Source: Limousia pullorum (GTDB taxonomy: Bacteria; Bacillota; Clostridia; Oscillospirales; Acutalibacteraceae). From it: 12,063 nt of DNA. The DNA lies in the NCBI GenBank assembly GCA_018714545.1, contig DVNG01000020.1, positions 1 to 12,063 of the forward strand, read 5' to 3'. Made by a program: the position numbers and the translations under genes. This document shows, in pieces, positions 1 to 6,953 of the stretch. Under the pieces are notes generated by a model, which was not told the origin of the DNA, did no database searches, and saw only the letters and a list, made by a program, of their open reading frames with translations. Position 1 is the stretch's first letter; the number at the start of each line of letters is the position of its first letter.

Positions 1-754
1 GAAACTGTGAAACAGGCAATGATGTTTGAAGCACTTCCGAAACGGTAAAGTCCTCAATATCATTTAACTCTATTTCCGGAAAATCCTCCTGTAATTCCTG
101 TAAAATTGCATTTGTACCGTAATATGCACCCAAATCATTCCAGTGGTTTGCATCATACTTTTGATTAAAAACAACCTCTCCCTCTTCTGTTTTTTCTCTA
201 AGGGTTACGGTGTTGTCTAAGTATCTTATGCTACGCTCATCCAAAGCATCAAAAAATTCATCCATCCATGAGCGGTCGTAATTTATTCCGCTTGGAATAT
301 ATTCTGTCAACACGGCAGGTTTTGCAGGATTTAAAACAAAAAGGAAAGGTATATCTCTCGCTTCGCAATACTCCTGAAGATCCTCTACCATATCGGCAAA
401 AGCCTCATGGTAAAGATAATATCCATCCTCTACAGTGGAAAGACCCTGTCCGAATACATAACCGTCCTTTCCATAGGTGTAATTAGGATGCACCATTTTT
501 CCGAATAATTTATCGTTTAACACCGTATAAGCAAGTATCATTTCGTCACGAAGTCCGATTCTATCATTGACATAGCTTTCCACAGCCGCTGTAAATTCAT
601 CACTGTCTTCATAGGGACCTTGTGAAAAAGGATTTTCTGCCAACATTCTATTGTCAATAACAGAAGCCGTATTAGGTGTGAAATTAAAAGTAACGGCAGG
701 AACAAGTATAATAAGAGAAAAAATAATTGCTGTAAAAATCTTTATTAAATTCAT
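1..754 (-). CDS. AlgJ/AlgX-like SGNH acetyltransferase-type protein, C-terminus cut by window edge
   Basis: Reading from ATG at 754, 251 codons stay open to the window edge, so the C-terminus is missing. Residues about 4-22 form an uncleaved-looking signal anchor (IKIFTAIIFSLIILVPAV), which places the rest outside the membrane. Residues 61-70 read YVNDRIGLRD, a motif typical of AlgX/AlgJ/DHHW-type proteins, and DANHWND at 201-207 fits the catalytic Asp-x-x-His-Trp of this SGNH-like fold. The catalytic Ser would normally lie in the missing part. An AAGGAGA ribosome binding site lies at 760-766. The gene starts 17 bases after the MBOAT stop, so the two are almost certainly co-transcribed. Known AlgI/AlgJ-type systems pass an acetyl group across the membrane and onto an exopolysaccharide. 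That role is inferred here from family and neighbour; the actual glycan is unknown. Confidence 0.85.
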   Translation of the reverse strand, partial: MNLIKIFTAIIFSLIILVPAVTFNFTPNTASVIDNRMLAENPFSQGPYEDSDEFTAAVESYVNDRIGLRDEMILAYTVLNDKLFGKMVHPNYTYGKDGYVFGQGLSTVEDGYYLYHEAFADMVEDLQEYCEARDIPFLFVLNPAKPAVLTEYIPSGINYDRSWMDEFFDALDERSIRYLDNTVTLREKTEEGEVVFNQKYDANHWNDLGAYYGTNAILQELQEDFPEIELNDIEDFTVSEVLQTSLPVSQF

Positions 755-771
755 CGGCGTCTCCTTTACAA

Positions 772-2241
772 TCAGTACTGAAAATAAATAAACGGACTAT
801 ATGTGGAATTCACCATAAATAAAATCGCAACAACAAAAACAGTAAGCAATGCCAGCTCCTGAATCAAATATCCGGTTTTTGTAGAAACTGCTTTATTATA
901 CCATGCAATTATTTTTGGAGAGCCCAGCAAGGTTGAGCCTAAAATTCCTATTACAGTAAAGAAAATAATCTGGGTATCGAAGTAGTACATCCAGTTATAG
1001 GAAAGGGTATCCGCCGGAACATTTCCAAACAATGCGTTAAATACCATTCCGATATCTGCAAAATCCTGGAATTTAAACAACTGCCAAAACAACAGTACAA
1101 CTATCATAGTTATTATATATTTAATAGCCTTAGGCGTCTTGATATAGAATTTCTTTTTCTGAATCACACGTTCCACCACGGCAAATGCAGCGTTTATTCC
1201 TCCCCAAAGTATATAATTCCAGCCTGCGCCATGCCAAATACCGGTAAGAGCAAAAACAACTGCTAAGTTGCGCAGTGTTCTCCACTGTCCTCTGCGGCTT
1301 CCTCCCAAAGGAATATACACGTATTCTCTAAACCATGTACCCAAGGAAATATGCCAGCGTCTCCAAAATTCTGAAATTGAAGTAGAGCGATAAGGGAAGT
1401 TAAAGTTTTCTTTAAACTCGAAGCCAAATATTTTAGCAATACCTATTGCAATATCCGAGTATCCGGCAAAATCGTAATAAATTTGAAGCATATATAAAAT
1501 CAAGGTACCGAAAGCGGTAATTTGATCCATTTTATCTATAGGAATTTCGTTTAAACATGCCCCGAAAGAATCAGCTAAAATAACCTTTTTAGCAAATCCT
1601 ATCATTATTCTATTTAACCCGTCTGTGCTTAAATTTAAGGACATAGCTCTGGTTTTAATTTGTCCCTGAAAATCTTTCCACAAAACAATAGGGCCGGAAA
1701 TAACCTTAGGGAAAAATGATATATATAACAAACAGTCAATAAGACTTCCTGATGTCGCATGTCCTCGATAAATATCGGTAAAATATGAAATCGCCGAAAA
1801 TGTGATAAACGATATGCCGATAGGAGCAACCAAAGAGTTTACAAGCACATAGCTTCCGGACATCATATTCCAGCAATCCACAAGGAAAGTCATATAGTTA
1901 AAATAAACCAAATTGAATATTACAAACAAAACTGCAATTACCAAAGGAATTATGCCTAAGGAGATACTTTTTCTGAGATTTACTTTTTTCGTTTTTATTG
2001 CTTGAATCAGGAATCCAAATAAATAAACAATTAAAATATACAACAGCAATCTAAACAGGTCATTAAAGGATGACCACATATAAAATCCTAAACTAAAAAC
2101 AATAATAATTATATCCTTTACACGCAACTTTTCAAATATCCAACTAATACTTTTTATAGCAGAAATTCTGTCTATAATAATATAGGGCAATAAACATATT
2201 GGAAAAAATACAAATAAAAATATTTGCGTAGTAAACCCCAT
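772..2241 (-). CDS. MBOAT family O-acyltransferase, AlgI/DltB type
   Basis: A 489-residue multi-spanning membrane protein with hydrophobic segments along nearly its whole length. Family marks are the loop EFWRRWHISLGTWFREYVYI at residues 291-310, followed by PLGGSRRG, and GIWHGAGWNYILWG at 334-347, which contains the conserved MBOAT histidine (about H337). The length matches AlgI-like proteins (about 460-520). Members move acyl groups from a cytoplasmic donor across the membrane, for example to alginate, other exopolysaccharides or teichoic acid D-alanylation. The SGNH partner immediately downstream points to polysaccharide O-acetylation rather than Dlt, because dltA and dltC are absent. I chose the ATG at 2241 over the upstream in-frame ATG at 2256. 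GAGGAG sits 7 bases before the former, and MGFTTQIFLFVFFP looks like a family N-terminus. The longer reading would add 5 residues. Confidence 0.93.
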   Translation of the reverse strand: MGFTTQIFLFVFFPICLLPYIIIDRISAIKSISWIFEKLRVKDIIIIVFSLGFYMWSSFNDLFRLLLYILIVYLFGFLIQAIKTKKVNLRKSISLGIIPLVIAVLFVIFNLVYFNYMTFLVDCWNMMSGSYVLVNSLVAPIGISFITFSAISYFTDIYRGHATSGSLIDCLLYISFFPKVISGPIVLWKDFQGQIKTRAMSLNLSTDGLNRIMIGFAKKVILADSFGACLNEIPIDKMDQITAFGTLILYMLQIYYDFAGYSDIAIGIAKIFGFEFKENFNFPYRSTSISEFWRRWHISLGTWFREYVYIPLGGSRRGQWRTLRNLAVVFALTGIWHGAGWNYILWGGINAAFAVVERVIQKKKFYIKTPKAIKYIITMIVVLLFWQLFKFQDFADIGMVFNALFGNVPADTLSYNWMYYFDTQIIFFTVIGILGSTLLGSPKIIAWYNKAVSTKTGYLIQELALLTVFVVAILFMVNSTYSPFIYFQY

Positions 2242-2248
2242 AATTTTG

Positions 2249-2254
2249 CTCCTC
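2249..2254 (-). promoter_or_regulatory. ribosome binding site deciding the MBOAT start
   Basis: GAGGAG lies 7 bases upstream of ATG 2241. It overlaps the alternative ATG at 2256, which itself has only a distant AGGA. This favours the shorter protein. Confidence 0.7.
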
Positions 2255-2288
2255 ATCTAATAATTCCTGTAATTTTACGGTGATTACC

Positions 2289-2317
2289 AGTTTATCACAG
2301 AAAAATCACTTTGTAAA
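2289..2317 (-). promoter_or_regulatory. predicted sigma-A promoter of the MBOAT/AlgJ-like operon
   Basis: On the minus strand, TTTACA (2317-2312) is followed by a 17-base spacer and TAAACT (2294-2289). TGA directly before the -10 makes it an extended -10 (TGN). The predicted transcript start near 2282 gives a leader of about 40 nt to ATG 2241. It is the best match in this very A/T-rich spacer, where chance promoter-like sites are common. Confidence 0.55.
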
Positions 2318-2318
2318 T

Positions 2319-2340
2319 AACAATTGTCATAACTATTGTT
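2319..2340. repeat. short inverted repeat just upstream of the MBOAT promoter -35
   Basis: AACAAT (2319-2324) and ATTGTT (2335-2340) form 6-base inverted arms around a 10-base centre, and ACAATTGT (2320-2327) is itself a perfect palindrome. The position directly upstream of the -35 would suit a regulator site. In such A/T-rich DNA short repeats arise by chance, so the function is speculative. Confidence 0.25.
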
Positions 2341-2611
2341 TTATTTGTGTTTTAGATTTTAAGCTTAAAAAGCAATATAACATAACTATAAAATATAAAT
2401 ATATTCAAAAAATCAAACTTAATATTTCAAATTTTATTATCAATACTTTTAATTAGCCACTAAGAATTTTACAATATATAATTTTTTCATACATAAAATT
2501 CATCAATTCTCTGTAAAACGCTTATTTAACTGTACTTTAAATTTAATCTTTAATATCAAATTAAATTTTTATATCATGTTTTATTTTACTTACGTTTTAT
2601 TATAATTATTC
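2341..2611. other. very A/T-rich spacer with no gene seen
   Basis: This stretch lies between the guaA terminator and the promoter region of the MBOAT operon. It is dominated by A and T runs, has no open frame with a plausible ribosome binding site on either strand, and I see no RNA gene, repeat array or transposon end in it. Confidence 0.6.
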
Positions 2612-2658
2612 CAAAATAAAAAGGATGCTATTAACATCACAGTTAATAACATCCTTTT
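2612..2658 (-). terminator. rho-independent terminator of the fhs-tsaE-tsaB-guaA operon
   Basis: On the minus strand, 17-base arms (2658-2642 and 2635-2619) flank a 6-base loop (TGTGAT) and are followed by TATTTTG. The one non-Watson-Crick position is a G-U pair in the minus transcript but a C-A mismatch on the plus strand. This agrees with a terminator for guaA, which stops about 28 bases upstream. Confidence 0.88.
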
Positions 2659-2686
2659 ACCTTTAAATATTAACTTTTATTTAATA

Positions 2687-3991
2687 TTATTCCCATTCAA
2701 TAGTAGCTGTTGGCTTCGGTGAGAGGTCGTAGCATACTCTGTTTACGTTCTTTACTTCCTTCAAAATTCTGTCTGTAATCTTGTGGAGAATTGGCCAGTC
2801 CAGCTCTTCTATTGTTGCGCTCATTGCGTCAACTGTGTTTACAGCTCTGATGATAACCGGATAGTCAAAGCATCTTGCGTTATCTCTTACGCCTACTGAC
2901 TTGAAGTCAGGAACGATTGTAAAGTACTGCCATACCTTCTTATCAAGTCCAGCCTTTTCAAATTCTTCTCTCAAAATTGCGTCGGACTCTCTAACAGCCT
3001 CAAGACGTTCTCTTGTGATAGCTCCAAGGCATCTTACGCCAAGTCCCGGGCCTGGGAATGGCTGACGATAAACCATATTGTGTGGAAGTCCAAGCTCAAC
3101 GCCGCAGGCACGAACCTCGTCCTTAAAGAGCTGCTTCAATGGCTCTACAAGCTCAAACTTCAAATCCTCCGGCAAACCTCCAACATTGTGGTGGGATTTA
3201 ACAGCCTTAACTGTCTTAGTTCCGCTTTCGATGATATCAGGATAGATTGTACCCTGTCCCAAGAAGTCGATATCGGAAAGCTTTCTTGCCTCTTCCTCAA
3301 AAACTCTGATGAACTCTGCACCGATAATCTTTCTCTTCTGCTCAGGGTCAGCAACATTTTCAAGCTTTGTTAAAAATCTTTCAGTTGCATCAACATAGAT
3401 GAGGTTTGCTTTCATCTGGTCTTTAAATACTGAAACAACGCTTTCAGACTCGTTCTTTCTCATAAGTCCGTGGTTTACATGAACGCAAACCAGATTATTG
3501 CCTATAGCCTTTATAAGCAAAGCGGCAACAACAGAGCTGTCAACGCCGCCGGAAAGTGCAAGCAATACCTTTTTATCGCCAACCTGACGTCTGATAAGCT
3601 CAACCTGGTCGTCGATAAAGTTTTTCATATTCCAATTCTTAGCTGCTCCGCAGATATCGAATACAAAATCCTTAAGAATTTTCTGATACTCTGCTTCGTC
3701 CTCAGGCCACTTATCAAGCTTTGAACAGTCTGCCTTGATGTGGTCAACTGCCAGGAAAGGTACATCTACTGAATAAATCTCTTTGTTTACATCAATAGCT
3801 ACGCCGTCAACTACATTGTTTACACCGCCGTTGATGATAACGCCTTTAACATTTGGAAGGGCTTTAAGCTCTGCCGCTGTGATATCGTGCGGATAAATCT
3901 CGCTGTAAACACCGAGAGCACGGATATCACGTGCAAGGTTTGTGTTTTTTGTGCTGCCCAAATCCAAAATAACAATCATGTCCTGCTTCAT
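2687..3991 (-). CDS. guaA: GMP synthase with a collapsed glutaminase domain
   Basis: Converts XMP to GMP using ATP and an amino donor, the last step of guanine nucleotide synthesis in the cytoplasm. Residues about 140-310 are an intact ATP-pyrophosphatase: SGGVDSS P-loop at 147-153, GQGTIYPDIIESG at 245-257, KSHHNVGGLPED at 265-276, then RQPFPGPGLG at 309-318. The dimerisation domain ends in the classical KPTATIEWE. At 434 residues it is about 75 shorter than the usual ~510, and the loss is N-terminal. The amidotransferase start is recognisable (ILDLGS, GVYSEIYPH), but where family members have GICYGMQ it reads AVDHIKA, with Asp83 in the Cys position. The stretch carrying the catalytic His and Glu is absent before FVFDICG. 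The frame is open throughout, so this is not a frameshift. AGGAGG lies 5 bases before the ATG. It is likely ammonia-dependent or served by a separate glutaminase (inference). Confidence 0.95.
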   Translation of the reverse strand: MKQDMIVILDLGSTKNTNLARDIRALGVYSEIYPHDITAAELKALPNVKGVIINGGVNNVVDGVAIDVNKEIYSVDVPFLAVDHIKADCSKLDKWPEDEAEYQKILKDFVFDICGAAKNWNMKNFIDDQVELIRRQVGDKKVLLALSGGVDSSVVAALLIKAIGNNLVCVHVNHGLMRKNESESVVSVFKDQMKANLIYVDATERFLTKLENVADPEQKRKIIGAEFIRVFEEEARKLSDIDFLGQGTIYPDIIESGTKTVKAVKSHHNVGGLPEDLKFELVEPLKQLFKDEVRACGVELGLPHNMVYRQPFPGPGLGVRCLGAITRERLEAVRESDAILREEFEKAGLDKKVWQYFTIVPDFKSVGVRDNARCFDYPVIIRAVNTVDAMSATIEELDWPILHKITDRILKEVKNVNRVCYDLSPKPTATIEWE

Positions 3992-4024
3992 TTTTTCCTC
4001 CTGCTGATTTTAAAATTTAAAATT

Positions 4025-4735
4025 TCAGCTATTTTTAGCTTCCTGCTTCTTTTTCAGCTCTCTTTCTGCCTGAGGTAATCTCAGATAAACAGGCATAAGC
4101 TCCTTTGAGCTTATTGTTTTACCCTCAAGTGCCTGAATTTCTGCGGCAAAAGCAACAGCCGAAGCATTTTGAAATCTTACATTAAATGGAGCAAGCTGTG
4201 CGCACACCGGCGTCTGCGCCATGGCCTTATTGCAAAGTTCCGCTCCGTCGCCTACAAGTATAATATTTTCATGGACGTTTTCCAGTTCCTTTATAAGGTC
4301 GTCAATGGAAATCGCCCTGTCCGGACAAAGTCTGATAACTTTGCCGTTTTCCACACGAAACAAACCATTATAAACCTGATTGCACCTTGCATCCATAACA
4401 GAACATACAATGCCGTTGTGATAAAGGTGGCAATATGCCATAGCCTCAAGGGTTGAAACTGGCACGCATTTTTTCTCTGCGCCATAAGCCATTCCCTTAA
4501 TTGCCGCAATTCCTATTCTTATTCCTGTAAATGAGCCGGGGCCTGCGGAAACTGCCAAAATGTCAACATCCTCAAGCTTTGTTTCGCAGCAGTTTAAAAG
4601 TGACTCAACCATAGGCATAATAGTCTGACTGTGGGTAAGTTTTGTGTTTATAAAAAATTCGCCTATAATTTTTTGGTTTTCAACCAGCGCCGCAGATGCA
4701 GGCGACGCCGATGTATCAATTGCAAGAACTTTCAA
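4025..4735 (-). CDS. tsaB: tRNA threonylcarbamoyladenosine biosynthesis protein TsaB
   Basis: Non-catalytic partner of TsaD in the cytoplasmic complex that places threonylcarbamoyl on A37 of ANN-decoding tRNAs (t6A). The 236-residue protein has the ASKHA-type start MKVLAIDTSASPASAAL, the segment THSQTIMPMVESLL (34-47) and the hallmark AVSAGPGSFTGIRIG (61-75), all typical of TsaB/YeaZ. Length is normal for the family. The start is a TTG at 4735, chosen because GGGGAGGA lies 5 bases before it and the protein begins in register with known family members. The gene overlaps the end of tsaE by 20 bases, so translation is probably coupled. guaA follows after 33 bases; the usual companions rimI and tsaD are not next to it. 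Confidence 0.95.
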   Translation of the reverse strand: MKVLAIDTSASPASAALVENQKIIGEFFINTKLTHSQTIMPMVESLLNCCETKLEDVDILAVSAGPGSFTGIRIGIAAIKGMAYGAEKKCVPVSTLEAMAYCHLYHNGIVCSVMDARCNQVYNGLFRVENGKVIRLCPDRAISIDDLIKELENVHENIILVGDGAELCNKAMAQTPVCAQLAPFNVRFQNASAVAFAAEIQALEGKTISSKELMPVYLRLPQAERELKKKQEAKNS

Positions 4736-5156
4736 GAAAGTCCTCCCCTTCTATGGTAAAAATTCTTGAGTTTTCCGTGCTTCCCTCTTGGATTTTTATT
4801 CTAATGCAATCCTCAGGAAGAACGGCTTCAATATTTTCGCTCCATTCAATAATAAGCACACCGTTTTCAAGATAGTCAAAAAATCCGATAGAATACAGGT
4901 CATCCCAGCCATCAATACGGTACATATCAAAGTGATAAATTTTAAATCTGCCTCTGTATTCGTTTACAATGGCGAATGTAGGACTTGAAACACAATCCCC
5001 GCATCCGGCTCCCTTGGCAATTCCTCTCGTCAAGGCGGTTTTTCCCATTCCCAAGCCGCCGTAAAGAGCAATTACCTCAGTGCCTTTAAGCTTTTTTCCT
5101 ATCTCTTCTCCGATTCGTTCAGTTTCGCATATATTTTTAGATGTGAATTTTGTCAT
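4716..5156 (-). CDS. tsaE: tRNA t6A biosynthesis ATPase TsaE
   Basis: Small P-loop ATPase that binds the TsaB-TsaD complex and is needed for turnover of t6A synthesis. The 146 residues show Walker A GGLGMGKTALT (33-43), SPTFAIVNEY (58-67, switch region), HFDMYR (75-80, Walker B area) and IIEWSE (102-107), in the order and spacing of the family. The ATG at 5156 is separated from the fhs stop codon by one base (TGATATG). No strong Shine-Dalgarno sequence is present, only a distant AGGA, so translation likely depends on ribosomes finishing fhs. The 3' end overlaps tsaB. Placement with tsaB is common in Firmicutes; placement behind fhs is less expected. Confidence 0.95.
   Translation of the reverse strand: MTKFTSKNICETERIGEEIGKKLKGTEVIALYGGLGMGKTALTRGIAKGAGCGDCVSSPTFAIVNEYRGRFKIYHFDMYRIDGWDDLYSIGFFDYLENGVLIIEWSENIEAVLPEDCIRIKIQEGSTENSRIFTIEGEDFLESSCN
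4741..4748 (-). promoter_or_regulatory. strong ribosome binding site supporting the TTG start of tsaB
   Basis: GGGGAGGA lies inside the 3' end of tsaE, 5 bases upstream of the TTG at 4735. It explains how a weak start codon could be used efficiently. Confidence 0.65.
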
Positions 5157-5157
5157 A

Positions 5158-6825
5158 TCAGAATAATCCTGTTATTGTACCGTCGTCGTTTAAATCTATT
5201 TTCTCTGCGGCAGGAACCTTAGGAAGTCCGGGCATAGTCATAATATCCCCTGTAAATACAACCACAAAGCCTGCGCCGTTTGAAAGTCTTACGTCTCTTA
5301 CAGTGATGGTGAAATCCTTAGGAGCGCCCAAAAGTGCAGGGTTATCTGAAAGGCTGTACTGTGTCTTTGCTACGCATATAGGAAGCTCAGAACCTCCGAG
5401 ACTTTCAACCTCTTTTATCGCCTTTTCTGCGGCAGTTGTGTAAACAACGTCCTTTGCTCCGTAAATCTTCTGTGCAACAGTCAGGATTTTCTCCTTTAAG
5501 GAAATGTCAAGAGGATAGATAACAGAGAAATCTGATGGCTTCTCAACAGCTTCGCAAACTTTCTTTGCAAGCTCTACGCCGCCTTCTCCGCCTTTTTCAA
5601 ATACCTCTGAAAGTGCAAAGTCTGCGCCCTTGGAAATGCAGTATTCCTCAATAAATTTAAGCTCTTCCTCACTGTCGGTGCCGAACTTGTTAATTGCAAC
5701 TACAACAGGAACACCGTATTTTCTCATGTTGTCAATATGTACACCAAGGTTTACAATACCGGCCTTCAAAGCCTCCATGTTTTCCTCACCTACCATTGCC
5801 TTTGGCACGCCGCCGTTGTACTTGAGAGCACGGCATGTGGCAACAACAACTATTGCAGATGGTTTAAGGCCTGCATATCTGCACTTGATGTCCAGGAATT
5901 TCTCTGCGCCCAAGTCAGAACCGAATCCTGCCTCTGTGATGCAGTAATCGCCAAGCTTCAATGCAAGCTTTGTAGCTCTTACAGAGTTGCATCCGTGGGC
6001 AATATTTGCAAATGGGCCGCCGTGCATGATAGCCGGAGTTCCCTCAAGAGTCTGAACAAGGTTAGGTTTAATAGCGTCCTTCAAAAGCACGGTCATAGCT
6101 CCGTCAGCTTTCAAATCCTTTGCATAAACCGGAGTTCCGTCATATTTATAGGCAACTAAAATATTACCAAGACGCTTTTTAAGGTCTTTAATATCGTTGG
6201 CAAGACAAAGAATAGCCATAACCTCGGAAGCAACGGTAATGATAAATCCGTCCTCACGTGGGATACCGTTTACTTTTCCGCCAAGACCTACAACCACATT
6301 TCTCAAAGCACGGTCGTTCATGTCAAGGCATCTCTTTATGAGAACTCTTCTCTGGTCAATGCCCAAAGCGTTGCCCTGCTGCATGTGGTTGTCAAGCATT
6401 GCGCAAAGCAGGTTGTTTGCCGCTGTGATTGCGTGCATATCGCCTGTAAAGTGCAGGTTAATGTCCTCCATAGGAAGTACCTGAGCATAACCGCCGCCGG
6501 CAGCTCCGCCCTTAATTCCGAACACAGGGCCAAGTGACGGCTCTCTCAAAGCGATAACGGCATTTTTTCCTATTTTAGCCATAGCCTGTCCAAGACCTGC
6601 GGTGGTTGTGGTTTTTCCCTCGCCAGCCGGTGTTGGATTGATAGCTGTAACAAGAATAAGTTTACCGTCCGGCTTATCCTTCAATCTCTCAAAAAGTTCA
6701 TCATTGAGTTTTGCCTTAAAACGACCATAAGGCTCAAGCTCTTCTTCTGTAATACCCAGATTTTTTGCGATTTCCGCAATCGGAACAAGTTTTGCTCTGG
6801 TTGCAATTTCAATATCTGTAAGCAT
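5158..6825 (-). CDS. fhs: formate-tetrahydrofolate ligase
   Basis: Catalyses ATP-dependent joining of formate to tetrahydrofolate to give 10-formyl-THF, which feeds purine synthesis, initiator tRNA formylation and, in acetogens, the methyl branch of the Wood-Ljungdahl pathway. The 555-residue length is that of the family. Residues 65-75 (TPAGEGKTTTT) are the ATP-binding P-loop. The glycine-rich EPSLGPVFGIKGGAAGGGYA follows near residues 94-113, and HGGPFANIAHGCNS is also characteristic. The ATG at 6825 has GGAGGTG 8 bases upstream. This is the first gene of an operon with tsaE, tsaB and guaA. The substrate link with glyA in this window, and purine synthesis ending in guaA, make a folate-purine theme. 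No other Wood-Ljungdahl genes are visible, so acetogenesis cannot be inferred. Confidence 0.98.
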   Translation of the reverse strand: MLTDIEIATRAKLVPIAEIAKNLGITEEELEPYGRFKAKLNDELFERLKDKPDGKLILVTAINPTPAGEGKTTTTAGLGQAMAKIGKNAVIALREPSLGPVFGIKGGAAGGGYAQVLPMEDINLHFTGDMHAITAANNLLCAMLDNHMQQGNALGIDQRRVLIKRCLDMNDRALRNVVVGLGGKVNGIPREDGFIITVASEVMAILCLANDIKDLKKRLGNILVAYKYDGTPVYAKDLKADGAMTVLLKDAIKPNLVQTLEGTPAIMHGGPFANIAHGCNSVRATKLALKLGDYCITEAGFGSDLGAEKFLDIKCRYAGLKPSAIVVVATCRALKYNGGVPKAMVGEENMEALKAGIVNLGVHIDNMRKYGVPVVVAINKFGTDSEEELKFIEEYCISKGADFALSEVFEKGGEGGVELAKKVCEAVEKPSDFSVIYPLDISLKEKILTVAQKIYGAKDVVYTTAAEKAIKEVESLGGSELPICVAKTQYSLSDNPALLGAPKDFTITVRDVRLSNGAGFVVVFTGDIMTMPGLPKVPAAEKIDLNDDGTITGLF

Positions 6826-6864
6826 CTACAATACACCTCCGAAAAAATTATACTACTTGGTATT

Positions 6865-6893
6865 ATTTTATCATATAAGCACTGTTTTAACAA
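6865..6893 (-). promoter_or_regulatory. predicted sigma-A promoter of the fhs operon
   Basis: On the minus strand, TTGTTA (6893-6888) is followed by a 17-base spacer and TAAAAT (6870-6865), with TGA before the -10 giving an extended -10. The expected start near 6858 leaves a leader of about 33 nt containing the GGAGGTG site of fhs. Confidence 0.6.
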
Positions 6894-6953
6894 GAGCCAT
6901 TTCATGCATATTCAACATTACAAATGGAAAGATTTGATAAAATCATGTATTTT

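Noticed and set aside
268..486. Plus-strand small open frame in the left end
   Set aside because: It is antisense to the AlgJ-like gene, whose protein has a clear anchor and DxxHW motif. No ribosome binding site or homology supports the plus-strand frame.
2241..2256. Longer MBOAT start at ATG 2256
   Set aside because: That ATG overlaps the GAGGAG that is well spaced for ATG 2241, and the extra five residues do not look like the family N-terminus.
2687..3991. guaA as a pseudogene or frameshifted gene
   Set aside because: The frame is open from a well-placed start to the canonical C-terminus, and the pyrophosphatase motifs are intact. The deletion is clean and in frame.
6918..6953. Terminator after the acyltransferase-like gene
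   Set aside because: The only hairpin is GATTT-TATC-AAATC with a 5-base stem and no proper T run; it is not convincing.
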